The position numbers and the translations under genes were made by a program. The notes beneath the pieces were generated by a model that was not told the origin of the DNA, searched no databases, and saw only the letters and a program-made list of their open reading frames with translations. A stretch of 64,000 nt of DNA from JALZKA01 sp963753385 (GTDB lineage Bacteria > Actinomycetota > Thermoleophilia > Solirubrobacterales > 70-9): NCBI GenBank assembly GCA_963753385.1, contig CAVWCC010000005.1, positions 558,001 to 622,000 on the forward strand, given 5' to 3'. Positions 24,207-32,232 of this stretch are shown piece by piece. How positions within the stretch are numbered: position 1 is the stretch's first letter; each line of letters starts with the position of its first letter.

Positions 24207-25196
24207 CTATGCCAGGACGAGCTCCTCCGTCCGCGGGCCCGTCTCGTCGAACACCTTCTTGCGCTGTGGCCGCACGTAGACGATCTGCTTCTCGGCCAGC
24301 TCCAGCTCCTCGGCCTGCGCCCGCGTGAGCTGCGCCCACAACGGGTCGCCCTCCGCGAGCACAAGCTCGACCCGCACCTCGAAGCCGAGGTGCACGATCC
24401 GCTCGATCATCGCTTCGACCGCGCCCTCCTCGGGGATGTGCTGGATCACGAGATCGTGGGGGCGGATGAACTCCTTGCCGACCCTGTTCACCGGGCCGAT
24501 GAAGCCCATCACGAACTCCGTGCTCGGATGCTCGTAGAGCTCACGCGGACCGCCGGCCTGCTCGACCGCGCCGTCGTTCATCACCACGATCTGCTCGGCG
24601 ACGTCCATCGCCTCCTCCTGGTCGTGGGTGACGAAGATCGTCGTCACGTGGACCTCGTCGTGGAGGCGGCGCAGCCAGGCGCGCAGCTCCTCGCGGACCT
24701 TCGCGTCGAGCGCGCCGAACGGCTCGTCCAAGAGCAGGACCTTCGGCTCGACCGCGAGCGCCCGGGCAAGCGCCATCCGCTGGCGCTGGCCGCCCGAGAG
24801 CTGCGACGGGTACCGGTCGATGAAGCCCTCGAGGTGGACCAGGCGCAGCAGCTCGCGCACGCGCTCCTCGGTCTCCTCCTTGCCCTTCTTGCGGATCTTG
24901 AGGCCGAAGGCGACGTTGTCGCGCACCGTCATGTGCTTGAACGCGGCGTAATGCTGGAAGCAGAAGCCGACGTGGCGATCCTGCACCGGCACGTTCGTCA
25001 TCTCCTGGCCCGAGATCCGGATGCTGCCTGAGTCCGGGCGCTCCAGACCGGCGATCACCCGCAGGAGCGTCGACTTCCCCGAGCCGGAGGGGCCGAGCAG
25101 CGCGGTCAGCGAACCGTCCGGCACCTCGATCGACACCTCGTCCAGCGCAACGAAATCACCGAACTTCTTGGTTGCGTTCTCAACGACGATGCTCAT
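24207..25196 (-). CDS. cysA: Sulfate/thiosulfate ABC transporter ATP-binding protein
   Basis: 329 residues. Walker A is LLGPSGSGKSTLLRVIAGLE, the Q-loop FCFQHYAAFKHMTV is typical of CysA, the signature is QLSGGQRQRMALARAL and Walker B VLLLDEPFGALDAK with VTHDQEEAMD. A C-terminal TOBE-like regulatory region follows (EFIRPHDLVIQHIPEEG). It overlaps cysW by 4 bases in the operon sbp-cysT-cysW-cysA. Confidence 0.95.
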   Translation of the reverse strand: MSIVVENATKKFGDFVALDEVSIEVPDGSLTALLGPSGSGKSTLLRVIAGLERPDSGSIRISGQEMTNVPVQDRHVGFCFQHYAAFKHMTVRDNVAFGLKIRKKGKEETEERVRELLRLVHLEGFIDRYPSQLSGGQRQRMALARALAVEPKVLLLDEPFGALDAKVREELRAWLRRLHDEVHVTTIFVTHDQEEAMDVAEQIVVMNDGAVEQAGGPRELYEHPSTEFVMGFIGPVNRVGKEFIRPHDLVIQHIPEEGAVEAMIERIVHLGFEVRVELVLAEGDPLWAQLTRAQAEELELAEKQIVYVRPQRKKVFDETGPRTEELVLA

Positions 25197-26086
25197 GCTG
25201 GTTCCTCCTGGGTATCTCCGACGATCACGGGCGACCCGCTCTTAGAGTCGCGCCTGCGGACAAGGTTCATCGCGAACAGCGTGGCGAGGGCGATCAGCGC
25301 CAGCACCAGCGCGGCGGCGTAGGCGCCCGACACGTTGAACTTCTCGAACTCCTTCTGGACGAACAGCGGCAGCGTCTCGGTCTCGCCGGAGATCCGGCCG
25401 GAGACGATCGACACCGCGCCGAACTCGCCCAGCGCGCGGGCGGTTGCCAGGACGACGCCGTAGGTGACGCCCCAGCGGATCGCCGGCAGCGTGATCCGCC
25501 AGAAGGTCTGCCAGGCGTTGGCGCCGAGCGTGCTTGCGGCCTGCTCCTGGTCCTCGCCGATCTCGCGCAGCACCGGCTCGACCTCGCGGACCACGAACGG
25601 CAGCGAGACGAATATCGTCGCCAGCACCATCCCGACCGGGGTGAAGATCACCCTGACGCCCTGTTCGAGCAACCACGGACCGAACCAGCCGTCGAGCGAG
25701 CCGTAGACGAGCACCAGGGATAACCCGATCACGACCGGGGAGATCGCGAAGGGCAGGTCGATCAGCCCGTTCAGGATTGCCTTGCCGCGGAAGTTCTGCC
25801 GGACGAGCACCAGGGCACAGGCGACGCCGAAGATCGTGTTGAGTGGGATCGCGACAGCGATCATCACGAGCGTGAGCCAGAAGGCGTGCTGGGCCTCGGG
25901 CGTCGTCAGTGTGTCGAACACGTTCCCGGCCCCGTCCTCGAACGCCTTGGCGATGATCACGACCACCGGGATGATCAGAAGGATCAAGAGGTAGCCGAGG
26001 GCGATCGAGCGCAGGCCGATGCGCGCGCCGCGGCCGCCGCGGACGATGTTCCGACTGGAGGCGCTGTCGATCGAGCTGACGCTCAT
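25193..26086 (-). CDS. cysW: Sulfate ABC transporter permease CysW
   Basis: 297 residues, about six membrane helices, with the permease EAA loop AASTLGANAWQTFWRITLPAIRWG. FAISPVVIGLSLVLVYG and GEFGAVSIVSGRISGETETLPLFVQ are characteristic of CysW. It overlaps both cysT and cysA by 4 bases. The N-terminus is long and polar before the first helix. Confidence 0.93.
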   Translation of the reverse strand: MSVSSIDSASSRNIVRGGRGARIGLRSIALGYLLILLIIPVVVIIAKAFEDGAGNVFDTLTTPEAQHAFWLTLVMIAVAIPLNTIFGVACALVLVRQNFRGKAILNGLIDLPFAISPVVIGLSLVLVYGSLDGWFGPWLLEQGVRVIFTPVGMVLATIFVSLPFVVREVEPVLREIGEDQEQAASTLGANAWQTFWRITLPAIRWGVTYGVVLATARALGEFGAVSIVSGRISGETETLPLFVQKEFEKFNVSGAYAAALVLALIALATLFAMNLVRRRDSKSGSPVIVGDTQEEPA

Positions 26087-26919
26087 CCCCTGATCGACCT
26101 CCTGCCGAACCAGCTGATGAGGAAGAGCACCGCGACCGACACGGTCAGCAGCACCACGGAGACCGCCGCGGCGGCCGTCTCGTTACCAGCCTCGACCTGC
26201 TTGAAGATGAACACCGAGGCGACCTCGGTCTTGAAGGGGATGTTGTTCGTGATCAGGATCAGCGAACCGAACTCTCCGATTGCCCGCGCAAACGCGAGCG
26301 CGGCGCCGGCGGTGATCGCCGGTGTCAGGTTCGGCAGCACGATCCTGCGGAAGATCGTCAGAGGTTTGGCGCCAAGCGACGCGGCGGCTTCCTCCATGTC
26401 CTGGTCCAGCTCGATCAGCGTGGGCTGAACCGCCCGTACGACGAACGGGAGCGTCACGAAGAGCAGCGCCATGATCACCCCGACGCGGGTGGCCTGCACG
26501 CCGGAGATCCCAAGTACGCCGGTATCGCCGTAGAGGGCCAACAGCGTCAGGCCGGCGACGATCGTCGGCAGCGCGAACGGCAGGTCGATGACCATGTTGA
26601 GGTAGCGCTTGCCGGGGAACTCATCCCGGACGAGGACCCAGGCGATGATCGTCCCGAACACGGCATTGATCGCGACGACCGCCAGCGAGGCGAAGAACGT
26701 CAGCTCCATCGCTGCGACCGCTTGCTCCGAAGAGACGGCGTCCCAGAAGCTGCTCAAGCCGTCCTCGAACGATCTCGAGACCACCGCCGCGATCGGCAGC
26801 AGCACCATGATCGAGAGGTACCCGGCGACCAGCCCTCGGGTGAGGCCGGGGCCCCCGAAGCGGACCCTGGGAAGAGCCCGCTTCGGGGGGATCTGCGTCT
26901 GTACGGTTCCGGCTTCCAC
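26083..26919 (-). CDS. cysT: Sulfate ABC transporter permease CysT (CysU)
   Basis: 278 residues with six predicted membrane helices. WDAVSSEQAVAAMELTFFAS, FALPTIVAGLTLLALYG and the EAA loop EEAAASLGAKPLTIFRRIVLPNLTPA are CysT/CysU features; GEFGSLILITNNIPFKTEVA is the typical late loop. It lies 3 bases after the binding-protein gene. Confidence 0.93.
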   Translation of the reverse strand: MEAGTVQTQIPPKRALPRVRFGGPGLTRGLVAGYLSIMVLLPIAAVVSRSFEDGLSSFWDAVSSEQAVAAMELTFFASLAVVAINAVFGTIIAWVLVRDEFPGKRYLNMVIDLPFALPTIVAGLTLLALYGDTGVLGISGVQATRVGVIMALLFVTLPFVVRAVQPTLIELDQDMEEAAASLGAKPLTIFRRIVLPNLTPAITAGAALAFARAIGEFGSLILITNNIPFKTEVASVFIFKQVEAGNETAAAAVSVVLLTVSVAVLFLISWFGRRSIRG

Positions 26920-26922
26920 GGG

Positions 26923-27948
26923 TTACTCCGTTGCGACTCCGAGGTCGGCTTCGATGGCCGCGACCTTGCCGTTCTCCGGATCGAAGAACTCGGTCGCGAC
27001 CGTCTCCCAGCCGCCGAGCGACTCGATGTCGAACAGGCCCGGGGGCTCGGGGAACTCGTCGGCGAACTGCTCCAGCACGGCCTCGTCGACCGGGCGGTAG
27101 CCATTTTCGGCGAATGCCGTCTGGCCCTCCTCGCTGAAGAGGAAGTCGAGGAACGCCTGCGCGGTCTCGTCGCTTTCCTCCGTGGTGACCGCGATCGTCT
27201 CGATCTTGATCGTGTCGTCGGGGACGATCAGGTCCAGCTCCTCGCCGGCCTGCTGGGCGCCGAGGATCTCGTTCTCGTACGAGATGATCACGTCGCCCTG
27301 GCCGCCCAGGAACGTGTTGAGCGAATCACGCGCGCTGGCGTCCTGTACGACCGTGTTGCCGAGCACGTCGCCCACGAACGCGAGCGCTTCGTCCTCTGAG
27401 GCGCCGTTCTCGAGCGCCTGGCCGTACGCGGCCATGATGTTCCAGCGGGCACCGCCCGAGGTGAACGGGTTCGGGGTGATGACCTCGACGTCGTCCCGAA
27501 CGAGGTCCTCCCAGCCCTGGATGTCCTTCGGGTTGCCCGGGCGGACGCCGAACGAGACGACCGACGTCTGGACGACGCCGGCGTTCTCCTCCGTCTCCGC
27601 GTAGTCGGGAGCCACGAGACCCGCGTCGACGATCCGGGTGATGTCCGGCTCGAGCGGCAGGTGCACGAAGTCGGCCGGCTGACCCGCCTCGACCGCGCGC
27701 GACTGGTCCCCGGACGACCCGAACGACGCCGAGAACTCGACGCCCTCGCCCTCGGGTGTGGCCTGGAAAGCGGGGATGATCGACTCCTCGTACGCCGTCT
27801 GCGGCGTCGAGTAGGCGATCAAGTCAACGCTCCCACCGGAGCCGTCGCCGCTGCCCTCCGCATCGGACGAACCGCCACAGGCAGCCACCCCGACCGGTAG
27901 GACGAGCAGCGCCAGCGATGCAGCCAGCTTGCTCTTCATAGACCTCAT
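26923..27948 (-). CDS. sbp: Sulfate-binding lipoprotein of the ABC transporter
   Basis: 341 residues. A lipoprotein signal (LALLVLPVGVAAC followed by GGSSDAEG) shows it is tethered outside the membrane. The body has DLIAYSTPQTAYEESIIPAF, SFGSSGDQSRAVEAGQPADF and GWEDLVRDDVEVITPNPFTS, which are SBP/CysP hallmarks, and NEILGAQQAGE near the middle. First gene of the operon. The start is ATG 27948 or 27939. The 118-base gap to the divergent Rrf2 gene is AT-richer than its surroundings and must hold both promoters. Confidence 0.93.
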   Translation of the reverse strand: MRSMKSKLAASLALLVLPVGVAACGGSSDAEGSGDGSGGSVDLIAYSTPQTAYEESIIPAFQATPEGEGVEFSASFGSSGDQSRAVEAGQPADFVHLPLEPDITRIVDAGLVAPDYAETEENAGVVQTSVVSFGVRPGNPKDIQGWEDLVRDDVEVITPNPFTSGGARWNIMAAYGQALENGASEDEALAFVGDVLGNTVVQDASARDSLNTFLGGQGDVIISYENEILGAQQAGEELDLIVPDDTIKIETIAVTTEESDETAQAFLDFLFSEEGQTAFAENGYRPVDEAVLEQFADEFPEPPGLFDIESLGGWETVATEFFDPENGKVAAIEADLGVATE

Positions 27949-28066
27949 GATTACAGATTCTTGCCTTTCTCGATTGGTTTAGTTGAAAAGGATCCGGCAG
28001 GGTAGCAAAGTCCCTCAACCCGATAGGAAATTAGGTGTTGGGCCCGATGCGGTCTACGATCCGTCC

Positions 28067-28525
28067 ATGCGGGTTTCCGCGAAGGCCGAATACGCCGTTC
28101 GCGCGGCCATGGAGCTCGCCGCGGCAGGCGGCGACGCCCCCGTCAAGAAAAGCGCGATCGTCTCCGCCCAGCGGATCCCGCCCAAGTTCCTGGAGAACAT
28201 CCTCGGCGAGCTCCGGAACGCCGGCCTGGTCGAGAGCCAGCGTGGCTCCGACGGCGGCTACTGGCTGGCCAAGCCGGCATCCGAGATCAGCGTCGCCGAC
28301 GTGATGCGTGCCGTCGAGGGTCCGCTCGCGAGCGTCCGCAACCACCGGCCCGAGACGATGGAGTACGAGGGCCTCGCATCACCGCTGCAGCAGGTGTGGG
28401 TCGCGCTGCGGGCCTCGATTCGCGAAGTGCTCGAGGCGGTAACGCTGGCAGACCTCGTCAGCGGCCAGCTCCCGAAAGAGGTCCTGAGGGTCACCCAGCC
28501 GCCGGAGGCCTGGGTCAGCCAGTGA
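28067..28525 (+). CDS. Rrf2-family transcriptional regulator (copy 2)
   Basis: 152 residues from ATG 28067 (MRVSAKAEYAVRAAMELAAA). It is divergent from the sulfate operon and the same length as the Rrf2 gene on the other side, with strong similarity throughout (FLENILGELRNAGLVESQRG, then SDGGYWLAKPASEISVADVM, then AVEGPLASVR). It lacks IscR-like cysteines. By position it is a likely regulator of sbp-cysT-cysW-cysA, possibly responding to cysteine or O-acetylserine status as CymR does; that is inference. Confidence 0.9.
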   Translation: MRVSAKAEYAVRAAMELAAAGGDAPVKKSAIVSAQRIPPKFLENILGELRNAGLVESQRGSDGGYWLAKPASEISVADVMRAVEGPLASVRNHRPETMEYEGLASPLQQVWVALRASIREVLEAVTLADLVSGQLPKEVLRVTQPPEAWVSQ

Positions 28526-28571
28526 GGCGGAGGGCGAAGCCCGAGCCGAGCCCCGGCGTTGTTGAGCCGGC

Positions 28572-29171
28572 TTAACCCGGGCCGTCTCGCAGGTGCTCTA
28601 GCGCGGGGCGGGCGCGGGTGAACCACGCGCCGCAGACGGCGCCCGGGTTCGAAAGACGGGACTCGAGGGCGAACAGCGACGCCGTCGGACACGACGCTCC
28701 GAGCTCGATCAGCACCGGCCGCAGGTGCACGTCGGCCGCGAGCGCGTGCCGGGGTGTGCGGCCGACCATCACCGGGATCGCCACCGAGCCCGCCAGCCCG
28801 CGCTCGGGGAGCGCGTCGAGGAACAGCTTCGTCAGCCCCGTGTAGCTGCCACGTCGCACCGGCGAGGCTACGACGACGATCTCGGCGCCGGCGAAGGCCG
28901 CCAACACGTCGTCGCCCGGGCGTCCCTGCCGGCCGTCGCCGTTTCCTGTCGCGACGTCGATCAGCCGCCAGCTGGCGTCCGGCCGGGATCCGCCAACGAT
29001 CTCGCGGGCGAGCCGCACGGCCACGGCAGAGGCGAGCGAAGCCGTGCGGGAATGCGCCCGCGGGTCGCCGACGAGCGCCACGACACGGTGACGCTCGATG
29101 TCCTTCCGCGGGGTCAGCCCAAGGCCCGCCCGCTCCAACATGCTGTCCGTCATCGGGTTGGTCATACCCAT
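28572..29171 (-). CDS. NADPH-dependent FMN reductase family protein
   Basis: 199 residues from ATG 29171 (ATG 29165 possible). RVVALVGDPRAHSRTASLAS is the phosphate-binding start and VVVASPVRRGSYTGLTKLFL the FMN loop of flavodoxin-like reductases; GRTPRHALAADVHLRPVLIE follows. Close to FMN reductases used for sulfonate desulfurisation or general flavin supply. It is divergent from a rhodanese-type gene over a perfect palindrome, so they probably share one regulator. Confidence 0.85.
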   Translation of the reverse strand: MGMTNPMTDSMLERAGLGLTPRKDIERHRVVALVGDPRAHSRTASLASAVAVRLAREIVGGSRPDASWRLIDVATGNGDGRQGRPGDDVLAAFAGAEIVVVASPVRRGSYTGLTKLFLDALPERGLAGSVAIPVMVGRTPRHALAADVHLRPVLIELGASCPTASLFALESRLSNPGAVCGAWFTRARPALEHLRDGPG

Positions 29172-29193
29172 TGTCTATCAAATTGATAGACAA
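29171..29193. promoter_or_regulatory. Perfect 23-bp operator-like palindrome
   Basis: TTGTCTATCAA at 29171-29181 and TTGATAGACAA at 29183-29193 flank a central A. It is AT-rich in a GC-rich region and lies between two divergent genes, touching the start codon of the FMN reductase. This is the geometry of a dimeric winged-helix repressor site. The binder could be an Rrf2 or ArsR/BigR-type protein. Confidence 0.8.
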
Positions 29194-29225
29194 CATGGAA
29201 AGCGGCGCGGATACGATCGTGCGGA

Positions 29226-30605
29226 ATGCTGTTCCGCCAGATCATCCACGAGGACCTGGGATGTGCCTCGTATCTGGTCGGAGACGCCAAGGCCGGCGTC
29301 GCCGCGATCGTCGACCCGCAGTGGGACATCGAGCCCTACCTGCGGCTCGCGCGCCTTCACGGCGTCCGGATCGGTCACGTAATCGAGACCCACAACCACG
29401 CCGACCACGTGTCCGGCCACGGCCGGCTCGCCCGGGCGACTGGCGCGACGATCCACATCAGCGACCTGGCCGCGGCCGAATACCCACACGAGTCCCTCGG
29501 CGATGGCGCTGTGATCGAGCTCGGCGAGGTCGAGGTCGAGGCGATCCACACGCCGGGCCACCGCCCCGAGCACACCTCCCTCCTTCTCCGGGACCGCGGG
29601 CGCGGCGGCGAGCCGTGGGCCGTCCTCACCGGCGACTCCCTCTTCGTCGGCGACGTCGCCAGGCCCGACCTGGCGATCGAGCCGCGCGAGGGAGCGCGCG
29701 CGATCTACGCGTCGCTCACCGAGCGGCTCCTCTCCCTTCCCGACAGCGTCGAGGTCTGGCCGGGGCACATCGGCGGCTCCTCCTGCGGCAGCGCCGGCAT
29801 CGACCACAAGACCTCCTCGACAATCGGATTCGAGCGCTCCCACAACCGGGGCGCGCAGTTCGACCGGGTCGAGGACTTCGTGGCCGACGCGGTCGACGGC
29901 CTCGGCGAGCCGCCGCCCAACGTCGAGCATGTGGTCGCCATCAACCGCGGCCCGCTGGTCGAGGAGATGGGCGCTCCGGCGCCGCTGTCGCCGCGGGGCG
30001 TCGAGGTCGCGATCGCCGAGGGCGCGCTGCTGGTCGACGCCCGGACGAACGAGCAGTTCGACGAGGCCCATATCCCGGGAGCGATCTCCGCCTCTGCGTA
30101 CGACACCGGCTTCGCGACGAAGGTGGCGAAGGTGGTGCCCCCTGACTCAGACCTGATCGTCGTCGCCGCTTCCGACGGCTACGAGCTCGAGGCCGCGGAG
30201 CTCCTGGCCTCGGTCGGGCTGCGGGTGAGCGGGTTCCTGAAGGGCGGCGTCACCGCCTGGCGCTCGGAGGACCGGCCGGTCGCACGGCTCGAGCTGATCG
30301 ACCTCGAGACGCTCGCCGAGCGCATCGAGGGAGCGGACCCGCCCCTGCTCCTCGACGTACGCGACCCCGACGAGTTCGAAAGCGGCCGCATCCCGGGCTC
30401 CCTGAACATCCCGTACGGCCGGCTGCCCGAAGCCCTCGCCGAGCTCCCGGCGGACCGCCCGATCGCGACGATCTGCAGCGGCGGCAAGCGCTCGGGCCTG
30501 GCTGCCTCGATCCTCCAGCGTGCGGAGTTCGACCGGATCGTGCACGTTGGCCATGGCGGGGTCGGCACCTGGGAGCGTGCGGGCCGGCCGGTCGAGCGCG
30601 GGTAG
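29226..30605 (+). CDS. Metallo-beta-lactamase fold hydrolase with two rhodanese domains
   Basis: 459 residues. The N-terminal domain has the metal-binding ETHNHADHVSGHGRLA motif, TPGHRPEHTSLLL and LTGDSLFVGDVARPDL, as in persulfide dioxygenase/glyoxalase-II-like enzymes. Two rhodanese domains follow: the first (LLVDARTNEQFDEAHIPGAI) lacks the active Cys, and the second (LLLDVRDPDEFESGRIPGSL) has it in ATICSGGKRSG. This domain order is used in sulfide/persulfide detoxification. It fits the nearby sulfate and FMN-reductase genes. Confidence 0.92.
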   Translation: MLFRQIIHEDLGCASYLVGDAKAGVAAIVDPQWDIEPYLRLARLHGVRIGHVIETHNHADHVSGHGRLARATGATIHISDLAAAEYPHESLGDGAVIELGEVEVEAIHTPGHRPEHTSLLLRDRGRGGEPWAVLTGDSLFVGDVARPDLAIEPREGARAIYASLTERLLSLPDSVEVWPGHIGGSSCGSAGIDHKTSSTIGFERSHNRGAQFDRVEDFVADAVDGLGEPPPNVEHVVAINRGPLVEEMGAPAPLSPRGVEVAIAEGALLVDARTNEQFDEAHIPGAISASAYDTGFATKVAKVVPPDSDLIVVAASDGYELEAAELLASVGLRVSGFLKGGVTAWRSEDRPVARLELIDLETLAERIEGADPPLLLDVRDPDEFESGRIPGSLNIPYGRLPEALAELPADRPIATICSGGKRSGLAASILQRAEFDRIVHVGHGGVGTWERAGRPVERG

Positions 30606-30615
30606 GCTCCGCGCG

Positions 30616-31221
30616 ATGCCCCTCCACCCCGCCGAGCATCGCGGCTACCGCGAGCTGTTCCTGAGCGCGCAGGAGGCGCAGACCCGCCTCTCGCGCCTCG
30701 CGGACCATCTCGACGACGGCGCCCGCGCCGCGGTCGAGAAGGCCGACGCGGCGCTCAGCGGCCTGCTCGACGAACTGAAGCCCGCACTGGCCCGCTACGA
30801 CCTCCACGCCGAGGTCGCCGCGCGCGGCGGCGGCTCGCGCATCGGACTGGTCCGGGCGGCGATTCTCGACCGGTTCCTCGAGCGCAACCAGGCCCTGCGG
30901 TTCGCGGTCGACGACCTCGAACACGTCACGACGCTGCTCGCCTACCTGGGCAGCGTGTCCGCGACCCGCCAGGCGGAGACCCTGACCGAGCTCTGCGCGA
31001 CATGGGAACGGAAGATGCGGCGCCACGTCACCGCCGTCCGCAAGGCAGCCGTCGACCTGGCATCCGATCCCGACTCGGCGATCGAGCCGCTCGACCCCTC
31101 GCCGATCGGGAAGGTCGCGCACGCGACCGCCGTCGCCGCGGGGACGGCGGGCGAGGCGTTCGATCGCAAGGCCGCCGCGATCGAGCGGAGCGCCAGGCGC
31201 GCGCCCTTCCGACGGGACTAG
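30616..31221 (+). CDS. Helical protein of unknown function
   Basis: 201 residues from ATG 30616, 10 bases after the rhodanese gene. Predicted almost entirely alpha-helical with charged amphipathic segments (RLADHLDDGARAAVEKADAA, then LLDELKPALARYDLHAEVAA). No signal peptide, membrane segment or cysteine motif. The stop overlaps the convergent thiG stop by 4 bases. I do not recognise a family. Confidence 0.65.
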   Translation: MPLHPAEHRGYRELFLSAQEAQTRLSRLADHLDDGARAAVEKADAALSGLLDELKPALARYDLHAEVAARGGGSRIGLVRAAILDRFLERNQALRFAVDDLEHVTTLLAYLGSVSATRQAETLTELCATWERKMRRHVTAVRKAAVDLASDPDSAIEPLDPSPIGKVAHATAVAAGTAGEAFDRKAAAIERSARRAPFRRD

Positions 31222-32045
31222 AGGTCGGGCAGGCCCTCGTCCGGCGTCGAGGCCTCTGCGTGCAGGCGGCGCGGGATTCGCCCCGCCGCCCGCGCGGCGT
31301 AGCCGGCCTCGACCGCCTGGCGCATTGCCCGCGCCATCCGCTCGGGATCGGCCGCGCGCGAGACCGAGCTCGCCAGAAGAACCCCGTCGCAGCCGAGCTC
31401 CATCGCGAGCGCCGCGTCGGAGGCGGTCCCGATGCCGGCGTCGAGGATCACCGGCACCGCGGACTGCTCGATGATGATCCGGACGTTGTACGGGTTGCGA
31501 ATCCCCGCGCCCGAGCCGATCGGGGAGCCGAGCGGCATCACCGCGGCGCAGCCCGCCTGCTCGAGGCGGCGCGCCAGGATCGGGTCGTCGTTGGTGTAGG
31601 GCAGGACGGTGAACCCGTCCGCGACCAGCGTCTCCGCCGCGGCGACCAGCTCCACCGCGTCCGGGAACAGCGTGCGGTCGTCGCCGATCACCTCGAGCTT
31701 TACCCAGTCGGTCTCGAAAGCCTCGCGCGCAAGCTGGGCGGTCCTGACGGCGTCGCGCGCCGTGTAGCAGCCGGCCGTGTTCGGAAGCGCGAACAGCCCG
31801 AGGCGGTCGATCAGCTCCACGACCGAGCCCTGCGCGGACGGGTCGACGCGCCGCAACGCGACCGTGACGATCTCGGTCCCCGACGCCGCGATCGCGCTCT
31901 CCATCTGAGCGAGCGAGCGGAACCCGCCCGTGCCGACGATCAGCCGCGAGCGCCAGGTCCGCCCACCAAGCTCGAAGCCGTCTTGAGCATCTGCGTGCTG
32001 CGTGCTGCGTGCTGCGTGCTGACCGCTATCCGCCCTGGACGGCAT
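31218..32045 (-). CDS. thiG: Thiazole synthase
   Basis: Builds the thiamine thiazole ring from deoxyxylulose-5-phosphate, dehydroglycine and ThiS thiocarboxylate. About 275 residues from ATG 32045, which has GGAGGTGGTGC just upstream and overlaps the thiS end by 20 bases. DGFELGGRTWRSRLIVGTGG, VALRRVD, the Schiff-base Lys in DWVKLEVIGDDRTLFPD and MPLGSPIGSGAGIRNP are ThiG features. Residues ~9-18 (QHAARSTQHA) come from a four-copy heptamer repeat, so the N-terminus is not ancestral. Confidence 0.92.
   Translation of the reverse strand: MPSRADSGQHAARSTQHADAQDGFELGGRTWRSRLIVGTGGFRSLAQMESAIAASGTEIVTVALRRVDPSAQGSVVELIDRLGLFALPNTAGCYTARDAVRTAQLAREAFETDWVKLEVIGDDRTLFPDAVELVAAAETLVADGFTVLPYTNDDPILARRLEQAGCAAVMPLGSPIGSGAGIRNPYNVRIIIEQSAVPVILDAGIGTASDAALAMELGCDGVLLASSVSRAADPERMARAMRQAVEAGYAARAAGRIPRRLHAEASTPDEGLPDL
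31991..32018. repeat. Four perfect tandem heptamers CTGCGTG at the thiG start
   Basis: CTGCGTG repeats at 31991, 31998, 32005 and 32012, followed by a partial CTG. It lies just inside the thiG reading frame, beyond the thiS stop. A gain or loss of one 7-bp unit would shift the thiG frame relative to its upstream start. Confidence 0.9.
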
Positions 32046-32232
32046 GCACCACCTCCACCACCTCGCCCTCGCGCAGGCCGCGCCGCTCCCACTCCGTGCG
32101 CGGCACCACCTCGCCCTCGACCGCGACCGCAACGCCGCGGCCCTCCGGGGTCACTCCCGCAGCCAGGACGGCGTCCGCCGCCGTGGCGCCCGCGTCGAGC
32201 TCGACCCGCTCGCCGTTCAGGGTCACGTTCAC
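32026..32232 (-). CDS. thiS: Sulfur carrier protein
   Basis: 68 residues from GTG 32232. VNVTLNGERVELDAGATAAD is the ubiquitin-like ThiS start, and the end EVVHAVQGG carries the C-terminal Gly-Gly that is adenylated and thiolated. ThiF and the sulfur donor are not in the window. Its GTG overlaps a TGA (GTGA) that probably ended thiO, and its end overlaps the thiG start, so the order thiO-thiS-thiG is one transcript under the TPP riboswitch. Confidence 0.93.
   Translation of the reverse strand: MNVTLNGERVELDAGATAADAVLAAGVTPEGRGVAVAVEGEVVPRTEWERRGLREGEVVEVVHAVQGG

Noticed and set aside
27949..28066. Specific Rrf2 operator between sbp and the Rrf2 gene
   Set aside because: The region is AT-richer and contains GATAGGAAATTAGG-like sequence but no convincing inverted repeat matching the palindrome at 29171.
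28526..28571. Third copy of the purE-purB/purS-purQ element after the Rrf2 gene
   Set aside because: It shares GGGCGAAGCCCGAG and CCGGCG with the element but the alignment needs several gaps and the site is not a junction between co-directional genes.
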